From Bemisia tabaci (Eukaryota > Arthropoda > Insecta > Hemiptera > Aleyrodidae), in the NCBI RefSeq assembly GCF_918797505.1, contig NC_092801.1, positions 7,192,001 through 7,256,000 of the forward strand: DNA of 64,000 bases, read 5' to 3'. The notes under the pieces are model-generated. The model saw nothing but the letters and a program-made list of their open reading frames with translations, did no database searches and was not told the origin of the DNA. Shown one piece after another: positions 34,165-45,815 of the stretch. Numbering within the stretch: the first letter of the stretch is position 1; every line of letters begins with the position of its first letter. The position numbers and the translations under genes were made by a program.

Positions 34165-34781
34165 AGGTACAGAACCTAATTTTAGTTTTTAATACCTTGT
34201 GCACCTGTTGTCCTGCTTGTGCCAGCAGCGTGTTTTGTGATATTTATACTTATCTTTTGTTTTGTTTATTCGACTTTGCCGGTGCAAAAAGATGTTGCGA
34301 CTCTAGCAGTTTGATGAAACTGCCTCATTTTTATGTTTGTTTTTTTTAACAAAAATTTGTATTTCCGGCTCCTCAGGTTTCTCAAAGGTTCCAAAATCAA
34401 ATCTAATCTCATTTGACTGATCACAACAATGTTGAATTGTAAGCCTCTCAGGGTAGTAATGGAACGTTCAACGTTATCCTAGGATGGATGTTAAGTTTGA
34501 TATTGCGCAGGCTTTTGATTATTTATATTAGGCACTTAGGGTTTCCGAAAACTTGGAAAATTAGGGAACTAGAAGTTGACAGGAAATAGTTTTCGAATTT
34601 TTGAAACTCAGGAAAAATTTGGAAATTGCCAAGGATGCTGCCTTAGTCAGGTGATTCCAGATATTAGTTGCTAATTGTCTAAAAAAAAAGAAGAAGAAGA
34701 AGAACTACAGTCTTCTCATCTTGTGGGTAAAGTGTGTTTTTCTAACCTTCTTCAGAGGTAGTCAGACAAAACTTAAAAAAG

Positions 34782-34817
<36 letters not shown>

Positions 34818-35769
34818 TGGGCAATTCTGGTCATTTTGTAAACATTTTTTCCTATTTATTGTACTTATTCGTTTTAATTTTACGGTTAAAGTTCTCTTTT
34901 TTGGATGATGGAAACAGGTGAATGTTCTATCTCTTTCCTGCATATTATTCGTTTGATGCTGTACAAGAAATATTTTAGTAGCGTGAGATTTACGAAAAAA
35001 GTACATCAGGATATCAGTTTAACTGCTAATTTTTTGTTTCTGGGTTTTCCGTAAACGTTTTACCTTCAGTATTAGTACTCTTTACAAAGGAAAGAAAATC
35101 TTATGTAAGCTGGTAACTATGAAAGAACTTTTAATAGTAGATACTTCGGAATATCTTGGTAAAATGATTCTAGATGTTGTGCGATTGCAATCGATGAGGT
35201 TTCCTTTCATTAATGGCCGTAAAATATTGGCACTTCATTTTTTTAGTCGTTCATTTAAGTTAATCTTACTTTGGTTGTTGAAAATGAACAGAGAAGGAAG
35301 GCTACTAGCTGGGAAAATATCGTTTTCCTTCATTTAATCATTCCCGAATCCTAGAAGCAGATGTGCCTTTAAAACTTCTCATTTGAACATTCAAGAACAA
35401 AACTGTGGAATTCGCGATGAAGTTCAATCTCAATTTGTGCCTCAGTTTTACTGTTTATCCATGACTCAGAAGTTTTCACGCCAGAGAGATTGATTCAGAA
35501 TCGACCTCTGCTCCTCTCAACCTGAAAGCGAAGACCAAGAGTGTTTTAATGTTTTTTCTCAAAGATAATTCTCCAGTTTACATCAACCAAATCACAGATC
35601 TCTCCAATTAGTGTAGCATCAGGACATCAAATCGTCAACCAGACACAATCATCAAAAATTGATCTGCGGAAGCTACAAACTCATGCAAAAACTTCCTCCA
35701 TTTCATGTCTTGGTGATTCATAGATAAGTTACCTAGTTGATAATATAACATATATCTAATTGTAATAAA
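34165..35769 (+). other. Probable CTPS 3' UTR and downstream region
   Basis: No gene is recognised. An AAGAAG run lies near 34,690 and a poly-A tract of about 34 at 34,783-34,816 could be a retroposon tail. The first clear AATAAA on this strand is at 35,764-35,769. Open frames here are short and unconserved in appearance. Confidence 0.4.
35764..35769 (+). terminator. Candidate polyadenylation signal AATAAA
   Basis: First canonical AATAAA seen after the CTPS stop codon, 1.6 kb downstream. Its use is inferred only. Confidence 0.4.
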
Positions 35770-35915
35770 CATTTTCATGTTTAGCAAACTACCTAATTAA
35801 ATTGACAATTTATTTTACCCGGGACTTTCTTCATTTCAGACCTCATTTTTTTATTCATAATTTAAGCAAGTTTATTGTCCTTTCATCATGAGCATTTATT
35901 TCTGTATTATCTTTA

Positions 35916-36105
35916 GTCTACAAGAGGTAAAACGGCAGCCGAGGGACAGAGTCAGGTGAGCTGCTCAATCTATTTCTTAAGGGTTGTAATACAGGTGCCC
36001 TGGCACATTCAAAGAACCAGGGTTCGCCGCAGCCAACCAACCCTTAAACAATAGATAGATAGATACATGACTCTGCCTCTCAGTCGTCACCTGCGTGTTG
36101 TAGAC
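35916..36105. mobile_element. Foldback MITE, GTCTACAA ends
   Basis: GTCTACAAGAGG on the left and GTGTTGTAGAC on the right are inverted. Inner blocks GACAGAGTCAGGTGA / TGACTCTGCC and TTAAGGGTTG / CAACCCTTAA also pair. About 190 bp, non-coding, with a short (GATA)n run. Confidence 0.75.
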
Positions 36106-36408
36106 AATAGCAGAAATGTTGGTGATAAAGGAGAGCTCCTCTTACCTAGTCGCATGCTGGTCTGGAAGCTTTAATTAAATTTTTCAGAACTAAATGTTTC
36201 TCACAAGCAACACAGGAGCAATGCCACGTCTTGTAAAAATGCTGAAAAATTCACTTTTCAGCCCCTTTTTACTGAAAATTTGCTTATAGGAAGTTCAGTG
36301 TAAAAGTTCATTGTGTTTAAGAGGCTGTTAAGAACATCATATCAAATAACACTAAAATTCAACTCGAAACTCAATCCTCTTGTTTTCCTTGCTGAGTCCT
36401 TAAGGCAC

Positions 36409-36553
36409 AATTGGATTATATTTTGCAATAAGGAACCACTATCTCTAGCTTCTCTATAGAAGCACCTTTCTGCGCAAGGAAACCAATGGCATGTATGTTG
36501 TTTCTAAAATGAGCCAGAAATAGTGGTTCCATATTGTAAAATGTAATCCAATT
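36409..36553. mobile_element. Short foldback MITE, AATTGGATTA ends
   Basis: AATTGGATTATATTTTGC with AATAAGGAACCACTAT on the left is inverted as ATAGTGGTTCC...TAATCCAATT on the right. It is a 145-bp member of the GGAACCAC family. Confidence 0.85.
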
Positions 36554-37131
36554 AATCCTCTACGTACACAAACAGTGAAGTTATGATAAGTCGAATCATG
36601 AATAAAACATTTTCATATTTTTTTGTCAATTGGCAGCCTCAGTGGCGTATTCAGAAATTTATTACTGTATTAAGTGCAACTTTTTTTTTTTTTTTTTTTT
36701 TTTTGGAAAACATTACCTGCTTTTGTCACTCTGAATTTTGCCACTTCTTAGCTAATTGACTTTTTAAGCTCATGTGCAGGGACTATCGTCCTTTCTTTTG
36801 GCTCAATAGTCAAAATCTACAGAGATTCTTGACTGGATAGATGCAATATATCGCACATTAGTTAAATCACACCAAGAACCTGGGGTGAATCACCTTAGAT
36901 AGAAAAATCGGAGTACGAAGAATGCGAGAGTGAACTGGTTAAACAGATTAAGATGTTTGGGTTGAACTAATACAAAATTAAAGCAAACTTACTCGCTTGA
37001 GCGCAGCTCTATTTGACACGTTCGTACACCATCCTTGTCACTGACAATACACAGTTCTGCCCTCTTAAGACGGAGGTAGTGCCAATGGCTAAAATAAAAC
37101 CACTTCAGATAGGAAGGAGGAAATACATTTC

Positions 37132-37373
37132 GTCACCTTCCTGCTAAAGCATCACAAGCGCCATACGACGTTTAAAAATTTCTGCCGCCTTTTTATTTTT
37201 TTACAGAGAAATTGTTGGCTGAATCTGTTTGAAAATTTTGCTGAATTGTATCGACAGCACAATGAAAATTCATCGAAATTTTCGGTCAGCTTCGTAGAAC
37301 AATTTCTCTGAAAGAAAACGAAATGGCGGCGGAAATTTGTTAACGTCGCATGATACTTCGGCTGGAAGGTGAC
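37132..37373. mobile_element. Foldback MITE, GTCACCTTC family, uninterrupted copy
   Basis: GTCACCTTCCTGCTAAAGC on the left and GGCTGGAAGGTGAC on the right are inverted, 242 bp. It keeps a single TTAA at 37,340-37,343 at the place where the copy at 16,210-16,904 carries a nested insertion, so it serves as a natural empty-site reference. Confidence 0.85.
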
Positions 37374-37914
37374 GAGTTGAGTCCTGAATATCCGCGATTC
37401 CCCAGCGGAGCTGCCGATTCTAAAATTCATGGGAAAAATAGCAGCCCAAAAACATTGCAATTCCACCTTCTAAATGATATATCTCCTCGAACCGATGTTT
37501 GTTCAAATTGCCTCTTTTAAGGTAAAGTCAATTAATTTGAAACTATGAAGAACATCTCCGGCCAATATTTGAACATTTTTTTCAACTGAGTCTTTCTATA
37601 TTATACAGCTACAAGCAAAATCTTGGAAGCACTATTTCTGACGAACTGCCGGACCGATAAGGATGATCTTTACATGTATGTCATCTGTAGTAAATGTAGA
37701 TGTGCAAAAAATTATGAAACCCCGAACTTTTAATGTTGTAGAGCTTTTAAAGCTCATGTCACTTAAGTCCAATGTTAATAGCGTGAGAGATATGTCGTTT
37801 CCGCTAGAAACGTCAAGGTGTGGGATTCTACCTGAGTGACTCGAATAAATAATAAAACAATGGAAAAGCTCGTGAAGGGCTCCTCATTCGAAGAGTTGAG
37901 GAACGGTGCATCGC

Positions 37915-37965
37915 TCAGGGTTCAAGGTTCAAGGTCCAAGGTCCAAGGTCCAAGGTATAAGGTTT
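37915..37965. repeat. Short CAAGGTY tandem repeat
   Basis: Six or so copies of a seven-base motif (CAAGGTT, CAAGGTC, TAAGGTT) in tandem. Confidence 0.8.
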
Positions 37966-38049
37966 AACTCAATTGCTGGAACACCGGAATTACTCAAAAA
38001 TTTTGAAATCTATGCAGCTCGAACAAAAAATGGTGTATTAAAATGGAAG

Positions 38050-38158
38050 GACATTTTTGCCTATACATATGCGTATAGGGCCCAAAGCGGGCCTGAGAGC
38101 GCGAGGCGCCCTCTCGGGGGTTGGGCCGCGTAGCGGTCAGGGGGCAGGGCCCCCTAGT
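38050..38158 (+). mobile_element. Possible Helitron 3' terminus
   Basis: A GC-rich stretch ends with the hairpin GGGGGC-AGG-GCCCCC followed by TAGT, giving CTAG|T. Helitrons end in a hairpin and CTRR and insert 5' of a T. Here the hairpin directly abuts the CTAG, and no 5' end or Rep/helicase relic was found, so this is tentative. Confidence 0.35.
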
Positions 38159-38213
38159 AATATTATAGCTTTTTGGATCACTCTCTCGGCCAAGTAGAAA
38201 TTAGTTTCAGATT

Positions 38214-38920
38214 ATCTGCGATAGCTCCGGTCCCTATCACCGCGGATATTCAAGACTCCGCCGTAGAGAAAGATGAACGCGTCCTCTTGCACGTTCCGTT
38301 CTATTTGCGGAAATATGCAGGGAAAAAAATCCGTCAAAATCATTTATCAAAGGAGTTAGGTTCTCACGGATTCGCGGATATTCACCGAAATATCAACGTT
38401 ATGTGACAAAAAATGACTCGAAGTGACCTTTATTCAGCAGTTCTGCTCACCCTATAATCTAAGTCTGATTTATTGCTTCGATTACGCGGTACACTAATTA
38501 TTACAAGGATCAGGTTGGGGAGTTGATTTTTACTCCCTAGGTTGTCCGCGATATGGTATGATCTGCGGTAGCTCCGGTCCCTATCACCGCGGATATTCAA
38601 GACTCCGCCGTAGAAAAGATGAACGCGTCCTCTTGCACGTTCCGCTCTATTTGCGGAAATATTCAGGGAAAAAAAAAAAATTCCGTGAAAATCATCTATC
38701 AAGCATCCAGGAGTTAGGTTCTCACGGATTCGCGGATATTCACCGAAATATCAACGTTTTGTGACAAAAAATGACTCAAAGTGACCTTTATTCAGCAGTT
38801 CTGCTCACCCTATAATCTGAGTCTAATTTATTGCTTCGATTACGAGGTACACTAGTTATTCCAAGGATCAGGTTGGGGAGTTGATTTTTACTCCCTAGGT
38901 TATCCGCGATATGGTATGAT
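38214..38920. repeat. Two-copy 347-bp tandem duplication
   Basis: ATCTGCG at 38,214 and 38,561 begin two copies that share CCGGTCCCTATCACCGCGGA, GAACGCGTCCTCTTGCACG and the rest over about 350 bp, with small indels. A third start of the TCCGCGATATGGTATGAT motif follows. Short frames are open in both but frame-shifted by an A-run. Not recognised as a gene. Confidence 0.9.
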
Positions 38921-39116
38921 AATCCGCGATGTTCGGCACAGTTGACGAAAAATCGCGAACAACTTGAAATTTAAAAACACGTCTCGAGGACTCGACCGAA
39001 AATACTTAATTCTCTAAAAACACCACTCCAGAAAATCTAATAAATATCATAACACCTTCTTTAAAAAAAATAAATAATTTTAACTTATTTTTCTTTTTTT
39101 TTAACTAAAAGAAAAA

Positions 39117-39254
39117 TGGATTACATTTTGCAATAAGGAACCACTATCTCTAACTCTTTTGTGAAAGCACCTTTCTGAATAGAGAAACCAATGGCATTAT
39201 GTCGTTTCAAAAATAAGCCAGAAATAGTGGTTCCTTACTGCAAAACGTAATCCA
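39117..39254. mobile_element. Short foldback MITE, TGGATTACATTTTGC ends
   Basis: TGGATTACATTTTGC with AATAAGGAACCACTAT is inverted at the right end, 138 bp. It is closely related to the element at 36,409-36,553, including the internal AAACCAATGGCAT. Confidence 0.85.
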
Positions 39255-39889
39255 ATTCCTTGTAAAGGAATTCTTATTTTTTCGTCCTGTTAATGCTGCC
39301 GTGATAGCGAAGACCACAGTAGGCAAGTGCAAGAATGAAGTTTTGAGAAAACGGGCTCAGAAGCCTCTGATCGGAAAATATTAATGAAAGAAGCTTTTGT
39401 TCTTTGTCAAATTGCCACTAATCGTTCGAAAGACTTATAGAAATTGTTTGTATGATTCAAAATCGACTGATTTTATTTCAATTACATAAAAAGGGTACTT
39501 TTTATTTTCATGCTAGGTTATTGTTAGGCAAGACAGCCGCAAGTGCTGTCTTCTGCATGCTTTAGTGGTTGCGTTTTGGACACACAACAAACACATTTTC
39601 AGGTTGGAAATCGGCAGAAGAGGGCGGCAGTGGCGGCACTTTACTTGAAAGCACTGTTTTCATTGGCTCTCTAAAGGAATAATGTCACTTACTGCTGTCT
39701 TGCCGAAAACTACGTCATTTTTTGCGCACTCACGGCTTTCTCACATGTCTCTTCATGGTACAATTAACATGAATTTTGCTGTTTTAGCAATTTCAGTGAT
39801 TTCATCTAAAAGATTTTAGACGAATTTTGAAGGAAACTCAATTTCGAAAAGTTGACACTTACTAAACTGCTTTCTCCGCCATCACGGCA

Positions 39890-40080
39890 GAATCATATAG
39901 TCATCTTATAGTTCGCGACGCGACCCGTACGTGAATTTTGGCACGTCTTACGATCAGTGGCGTGGCGTGACGCTGCGAACACGCTGCTTATCGATCCTTT
40001 TCCATAGGTTTAAATAGCAGATCAATCGAAATATCGCCAAGCACGCCACGCCACGCCACTGCTTGCGATACTCTCTTCAG
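39890..40080. mobile_element. Foldback element, GTGGCGTGGCGTG arms
   Basis: CAGTGGCGTGGCGTG (about 39,955) is inverted as CACGCCACGCCACTG (about 40,048), with a CGATATTTCGATTGAT-type interior. Outer limits are not defined. A C-run of about 20 follows at 40,080-40,099. Confidence 0.6.
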
Positions 40081-40110
40081 CCCCCCCCCCCCCCCCCCCA
40101 TCAAGTACCT

Positions 40111-41160
40111 AGTCCAGTCTAAGAACACTCAGATTCTCTTTTTTCAACGTGTTTAACGAGAACTTCGCGTACATCAGAGGAGTGCTGTGAAATGGAGATG
40201 TTCCATGTGTGCGAAATATGCGATTTGCCTGTTGGTCCTCACGTAAAAGTTCGCGAGAAACACGATGGTGCCACTGGTTTTCTCTGAAATCAACTTCCAA
40301 GCTCAAAAAAAGCTCTCAAGTTGAGGCCAAAATGTAGGGAATATCCCACGCTATCCTGAGAGTCCACCTCTACATCAAGACAAACTCTCCATGAAAGATA
40401 GGGAGCAAATACATTGACAGGGCTGCCACTTTATTTGGGGACTCTAAAATTGAAAACACGGCAACCCTGCTAATGTATTTGCTCCTTATCTTTGCATGGA
40501 GGGTCTGTCTTGATGTAGAGGTGGACTCGAAGGATAGCGTGAGATATCCCCTCCATTTTGGCCTGGACTTGAGAGCTTTTTTGGAGCTTGGGAGTTGATT
40601 TCAGGGAAAACCAGTGGCACTATCGTGTTTCTCGCGAACTTTTACGTGAGAATCAACAGTCAAATCGCAAATTCCTCACGCATGCAACATCTCCATCATC
40701 CAGAATCGGGAAATTTCTCCCTTCCCGGATAAACTACCGGAATATTTGCAAATTAAGAAGTTTTCCAGAAGATTTTCAAATTTAGAATTTTTCCGGAAGA
40801 TTTCCAAATTAATAATTTTTCCGGAAGATTTGTAAATCAAGAATTTTTTTAGAAGATTTTGAACAATATTACGGAGGACTCTCAGGATAGCGTGGGATAT
40901 CCCTTCCATTTCGGCCTCAACTTCGAGAGCTTTTTTGAGCTTGGGAGTTGATTTTAGGGAAAACCAGTGGCACCATCGTGTTTCTCGCGAACTTTTACGT
41001 GAGAATCAATAGTCAAATCGCTAATTCCCCACACATGCAACATCTCCATTTTGGCACGTCTTGCGGTCCCATCAAGCGGTCTAGTCCAAGAAAATTTTGA
41101 TTCTCATTTTTTAACGTATTTAATAAGAACTTGGCGTACATCAGAGGAGTGCTGTGAAAT
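40111..41160. mobile_element. Compound foldback element with extra partial copy
   Basis: Arms 40,192 to about 40,425 and about 40,455 to 40,696 are inverted copies (for example CGTAAAAGTTCGCGAGAAAC). A third, partial copy at 40,877-41,049 repeats the right arm, and 41,078-41,160 directly repeats 40,111-40,195 (CGTACATCAGAGGAGTGCTG in both). This suggests an element flanked or extended by rearranged copies of itself. Confidence 0.75.
40735..40865. repeat. About 30-bp tandem repeat, CCGGAAGATTT unit
   Basis: Four degenerate tandem units of CCGGAAGATTTNCAAATTAA between the two right-arm copies of the compound foldback element. Confidence 0.7.
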
Positions 41161-41507
41161 TACTTTGGTCGTGCCGGACGTGGTTTGGAGTAGCGCGTCT
41201 CGGACGCTCCCAGTTCCGGCGGAGGGCGCCGGTATTTTTCATAAGTGCAATCTGCATGCATAAATCGAAAAGGTTACTCTGCAACTATGAACTGCATTAG
41301 CCGCATCACGTCGCACAAAGAGCCGAAACCGGCGATCCGAGGACAATGTACCCAAGGAAATGCAGACTGATCTACATCCACTTCAATAGAAAATTTTGAA
41401 ATTCTTCAAGCATTTTTTACTCCTCTATTGATTGAACTCAACCTCATTTTAAAAACGAATTCCATCAGATATTTCAGCCAGCTGATGTTAGCTATTTTAA
41501 GTGCACG

Positions 41508-41548
<41 letters not shown>

Positions 41549-42193
41549 TTAACTGTCTTTGTGACTTGCAGGTTGGCAAAATTTGATGAAAAATAAAATC
41601 TTGAAATTTCACGTGGAATATTTCATGAAAGTTCAGAAGTGTATGAAAGTTGAAACAACCGGTTCCTTTCCTTGTTTCGCAAAATGTAAAAATTGTGTAT
41701 TTCCTTTCTTTTCGTGTGTTCGAGTGCAGGTTGCAAACTCTAGCCCCTGAAAAACATGAAACATTTCTCAGCCTCGTGAAATTTCATGAAATATTTCACT
41801 GAAATTTCAGAAATTTATGAAAGTTGAAAAATACCGGCTCCTTTCCATGTTTTACAAAATACAGAAATTGTGACTTTCCTTTTTTGTGTGTGTTTGAGTG
41901 CGGGTTGTACACTCTAGCCTCTGAAAAACATGAAATATTTCACAGCCTCGTGAAATTTTGTAAAATATTTCATTGAAATTTCCAATCTTTCGTTTTTTTC
42001 TTACGTTTCATTCCACCCTGGTTATTCGGACCGAGTTCGTCAGAAAGGAACCAACCCACATTTTTGAAAAAATTGGGTTGTGAATGTTTTTGAGTTTTAC
42101 CAGCCATAAATTTTCTTCTGCCAAAAACTGAAAGTCTAAAAACAAAAATTTTGTCGTGAAAAGAGGGATTAAATGTTGTTTGTTACATTGAAA

Positions 42194-42880
42194 CTTATGC
42201 AGGAATAAAACTTCAAACCTCTTTTTCTCAGTTTCAACTTAATGTGGGTTGGCTCCTTTCTCATGAGCTCGGTCCATTTATTATCCTCTTTTCATTTCTC
42301 TCTCAAAATCGCTCGATGCCTATTGTAATTTTTACTAATCTCCTCGCTGTATCTGTTATTTTTTTCTTTATTTAATAAAACAGACATAAAAAAGGAGAAA
42401 GAAAACAAATACTGAAATGTCAACATCTTTCAGTTTTCCACCCCAAAATTATTCCTCCTCCTTATGCAGGAATAAACTTTTAAACCTCTTTTTCTCAGTT
42501 TCAACTTAATGTGGGTTGGTTCCTCTCTCATGAGCTCGGTCCATTTATTATTCTCTTTTCATTTCTTTCTCAAAATCGCTCGATCTCTTTTCATTTCTTT
42601 CTCAAAATCGCTCGATCTCTTTTCATTTCTCTCTCAAAATCGCTCGATCTCTTTTCATTTCTTTCTCAAAATAGCTCGAAGTCTCTTGTAATTTTTACTG
42701 ATCTCCTCTCTGTATCAGTTATTTTTTTTCTTTATTCAATAAAGTAGAATTTTTCAGTTTCTTTTAGTTTTCCACCCCAAAAATAATTCTTCCTCCTTAT
42801 GCAGGAATAAACCTTCAAACCTCTGTTTCTCAGTTTCAACTTAATATGGGTTGGTTCCTTTCTCACGACCTCGGTCCATT
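42194..42880. repeat. Three tandem units starting CTTATGCAGGAATAAA
   Basis: Unit starts at 42,194, 42,461 and 42,796 share CTTATGCAGGAATAAA, TTTCTCAGTTTCAACTTAAT and TGGGTTGGYTCC. Spacing is 267 and 335 bp; the second is longer because an internal minisatellite expanded. Confidence 0.9.
42553..42680. repeat. 32-bp minisatellite, four copies
   Basis: CTCTTTTCATTTCTTTCTC with AAAATCGCTCGAT repeats at 42,553, 42,585, 42,617 and 42,649, inside the second larger unit. Confidence 0.95.
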
Positions 42881-43305
42881 TGGGACGCTTTCCTCGAGTT
42901 AGGTTAGGTTAAGCCTCGCCGGAACGAGGCCACAGCCCGGCGGACAGAATGTTGTCCCGATTTTTCCGGAATTAATTTTAATTCGTTTAGGTGTCTAGCC
43001 TAACCCACCCCGCCGCTCCTCGGAGTCGGCGACCGCGAATTTTCGCCTCGGAATTCAATGTCACTCCGTCATCAACCGCTTCCCGCACGTGTCGCCGGAA
43101 AGCAGGGTGCGTCCTCTCGCGGTTTCTCTCCGGGAGCTTTTTCCAAGTCCGCGCTTTCGCGAGATCCGGCGCCGGGTAGTGTCCGTCCCTCTTCCGCGGT
43201 TCTCTTTCGCCGCTCCTCATGTCCTGTGTCCGTCTCTTGAGCCGTCGAGCGTAGTCTAGTTTCCGACTGCTGATCCCTCTACGAAACGCAAGTGTAAGTC
43301 CCTTC
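42881..43305. other. GC-rich segment, no gene recognised
   Basis: Clearly more GC- and CpG-rich than its neighbours. Frames are open on both strands (106 codons on the minus strand), with no recognisable domain. It could be a fragment of a retroelement or a CpG-rich foreign patch. Confidence 0.4.
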
Positions 43306-43343
43306 ATGATTTCCTCTTGCAGTGAATGTCAAAAAGCAATTTT

Positions 43344-44530
43344 CGACAGTGCTAGCATTCCGTGTCTGTCGAAAGTTCCGGGATTCTGAATTTTTTTGTT
43401 CCAATTTCTCCCATTCTATGACCGTCAAAAGCTCCGGGATTCGTTTTTGATTTTTTCAAAAGTCCCGAGAAAGTTCCGGAAAATGCAAGAGATTTCGAAC
43501 ATTTCGGGAATTTCAAAAGTTTCGGCAAAAATTGACTTCAGGAAAATCTCAAAAGTTACAAAGTTCGGAATTAGTTCCGGGAAATGAGAGCACTGACAGT
43601 GCCCCCATTCCATGTCCATCAAAGGTTCCGAGATTCGGAACTTTTGGTTCCAATTTCTCCAATTCCAGAGCCGTCAAAAGCTCCGGGATTCTTTTTGATT
43701 TTTTCAAAAGTTCCGGGAAAAATTCAGGAAAATCTCAAAAGTTTCTAAATTCGGAACTAGTTCCAGGAAATGAGAGCACTGACAGTGCCCCCATTCCATG
43801 TCCGTCAAAAGTTCCGGGATTCGGAACTTTGTTGTTTCAATTTCTCTCATTCCATGACCGTCAAAAGCTCCGGGAATCGTTTTTGATTTTTTCAAAAGTT
43901 CTGAGAAAGTTCCGGAAAATGCAAAAGATTGCGAACACTTCAGGAATTTCAAAAATTCCGGGAAAAATTCAGGAAAATCTCAAGAGTTTCAAAATTTCGG
44001 AACTAGTTCCGGGAAATGAGAACTCTAACAGTGCTCCCATTCCATTTCCGTCAAAAGTTCCGGGACTCGGAACTATTTTGTTCCAATTTCTCCCATTCCA
44101 TAACCGTCAAAAGCTCCGGGAATCGTTTTTGATTTTTTCAAAAGTTCTGAGAAAGTTCCGGAAAATGCTAAAGATTGCGAACACTTCAGGAATTTCAAAA
44201 ATTCCGGGAAAAATTCAGGAAAATCTCAAGAGTTTCAAAATTTCGGAACTAGTTCCGGGAAATGAGAACACTAACAGTGCTCCCATTCCATTTCCGTCAA
44301 AAGTTCCGGGACTCGGAACTATTTTGTTCCAATTTCTCCCATTCCATAACCGTCAAAAGCTCCAAGATTCGTTTTTGATTTTCTCAAAAGTTCTAAGAAA
44401 GTTCCGGAAAATGCAAAAGATTTCGAACATATCGGGAATTTCAAAAGTTCCGGGAAAAATTCAGGATAACCGCAGAAGTTCCGAAATTCGGTACTGGTTT
44501 CGGGAAATGGGAGCACTGGTTTTCGAAGTT
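43344..44530. repeat. About 245-bp tandem array, five units
   Basis: ACAGTGC-TCCCATTCC anchors at about 43,346, 43,595, 43,781, 44,028 and 44,273 mark units of about 247, 186, 247 and 245 bp, rich in AGTTCCGGGAA and CGTCAAAAG. A frame of 372 codons stays open across it on the plus strand, but it has no ATG at its start, is Ser/Phe/Lys-rich and merely follows the repeat, so it is not called a gene. Confidence 0.9.
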
Positions 44531-44576
44531 CTTAAGAACTGTTTCATGAGCCCAAGTAACTCAGGATGCTGTAAAG

Positions 44577-45066
44577 CCAGGGTTGCCATAGTCAGGGAAT
44601 ACCGGGAAATGTCAGGGAAAATGACGAAAGTATCAGGGAAAAATTATTAAGTCACCTTTATTTGCTTTCCAGGATGGGTTTGACAATTCAAACAACAGAT
44701 TTTGCGTGGAAACTATTTCAAATTTCGTCTTTTAAATCATCTGGCATGTCCATACGTAAGTGCCAGGGAATGTTACCAAAACATCCTAAAAATCAGGGAA
44801 ATGTCGGGGAATTTTAAAAAGTTTGAATTTCTGACACATCTACCCATCAAAGTCTAGTGCAAGTCAGCGAAGTTTTAAGAAAAAAAATTGATGGAAATTT
44901 TGTTCAAAGGTGAGGGAAAGTCAGGAAATTTTAGAATCAGGAAAAAGTCAGGAAATTTTAGAATCAGGAAAAAGTCAGGAAATTTTAGAATCAGGAAAAA
45001 GTCAGGAAATTTTAGAATCAGGAAAAAGTCAGGAAATTTGAACATGAAGAAATCATGGCAACTCTG
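44577..45066. mobile_element. GTCAGGGAA-type element with CAGGGTTGCCAT ends
   Basis: CCAGGGTTGCCAT at the left is inverted as ATGGCAACTCTG at the right. The interior has repeated GTCAGGGAAA motifs. It is about 490 bp and non-coding, and contains an expanded 27-bp minisatellite. Confidence 0.7.
44920..45040. repeat. 27-bp minisatellite, 4.5 copies
   Basis: Perfect tandem copies of GTCAGGAAATTTTAGAATCA plus GGAAAAA, starting at 44,920, 44,947, 44,974 and 45,001. Confidence 0.97.
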
Positions 45067-45124
45067 TAAATGCAGCATGACAAGTTCTTAAAAAATTAGA
45101 AAATTTATCCGCAGAACCTCGAAA

Positions 45125-45505
45125 GGAGGGGTATCGATTAGGACCGTTTTTAAGCCCACTTTGAGTTCCCTCGACCATACGATTTTTGTTCATTAAAGAT
45201 CTATATTTTATGAAATTCATCGTGATTCGGTTTTTTGTCGATTTTTTTCGGGTCAAATGCTGGCTTAAACATGGGTCTGAAGGCCAATTCTGGAGGAAAA
45301 TGCGGTTTCACGGTCGAATTCCAAAAACTCCGCATTTTCCGCCAAAATCGGCCTTCTGACCTATGTTTAAGCTCAATCAGACCTAAAATGAGACCGAAAA
45401 CGACCAAATCATGATACATTTCGTTAAATATAGAATTTTAGTGTGTTAAAATCGTTAATTTCGAGGAAATTCCGCCAAGGTGAGCCCAATCGATTCCCAT
45501 CTTTT
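45125..45505. mobile_element. Foldback element, arms about 180 bp
   Basis: GGGTATCGATTAGG near the left and CCCAATCGATTCCC near the right are inverted. Inner arms pair along GGCTTAAACATGGGTCTGAA and TGACCTATGTTTAAGCTCAA. The centre is near 45,314. Non-coding. Confidence 0.75.
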
Positions 45506-45743
45506 GTTCTACAGGGCCTGTCCCAAAACAACAAGTCTGTAATTCGGAAACAGTGATTGATATGAAAATGCGGTTTATGGAAAGTTGTAGATTATTCCAT
45601 TAGCTATCTAAGAAATTCGCTGGAATTCGGTGAGATTTCAATCAAATGAGCTTGAACCTTGACAGTTGACTGGTAATAGTAAACTACAACCTACCACAAA
45701 CCGCATTCAGATATCTACCATAGTCTTCGAATTACGTACTTCG

Positions 45744-45815
45744 TCACCTTCCGGCCGAAGTACCTATCACAAGCGCCATGCGACGTCTCAAAATTTCCGC
45801 TGTTGAGTGTACCGT
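45744..45815. mobile_element. Fragment of the GTCACCTTC foldback family
   Basis: GTCACCTTCCGGCCGAAG and CACAAGCGCCATGCGACG match the left arms at 16,210 and 37,132. No right arm follows, so it is truncated by the adjoining tandem array. Confidence 0.7.

Noticed and set aside
42987..43307. Minus-strand 106-codon Arg-rich frame
   Set aside because: GC-rich sequence keeps both strands open; no domain recognised.
43532..44650. 372-codon frame as a gene
   Set aside because: Entirely inside a tandem array, no ATG start, biased composition; kept only as a low-interest finding.
44888..45091. Small repeat protein with KSGNFRIRK units
   Set aside because: It is the translation of a perfect 27-bp minisatellite inside a transposon-like element.
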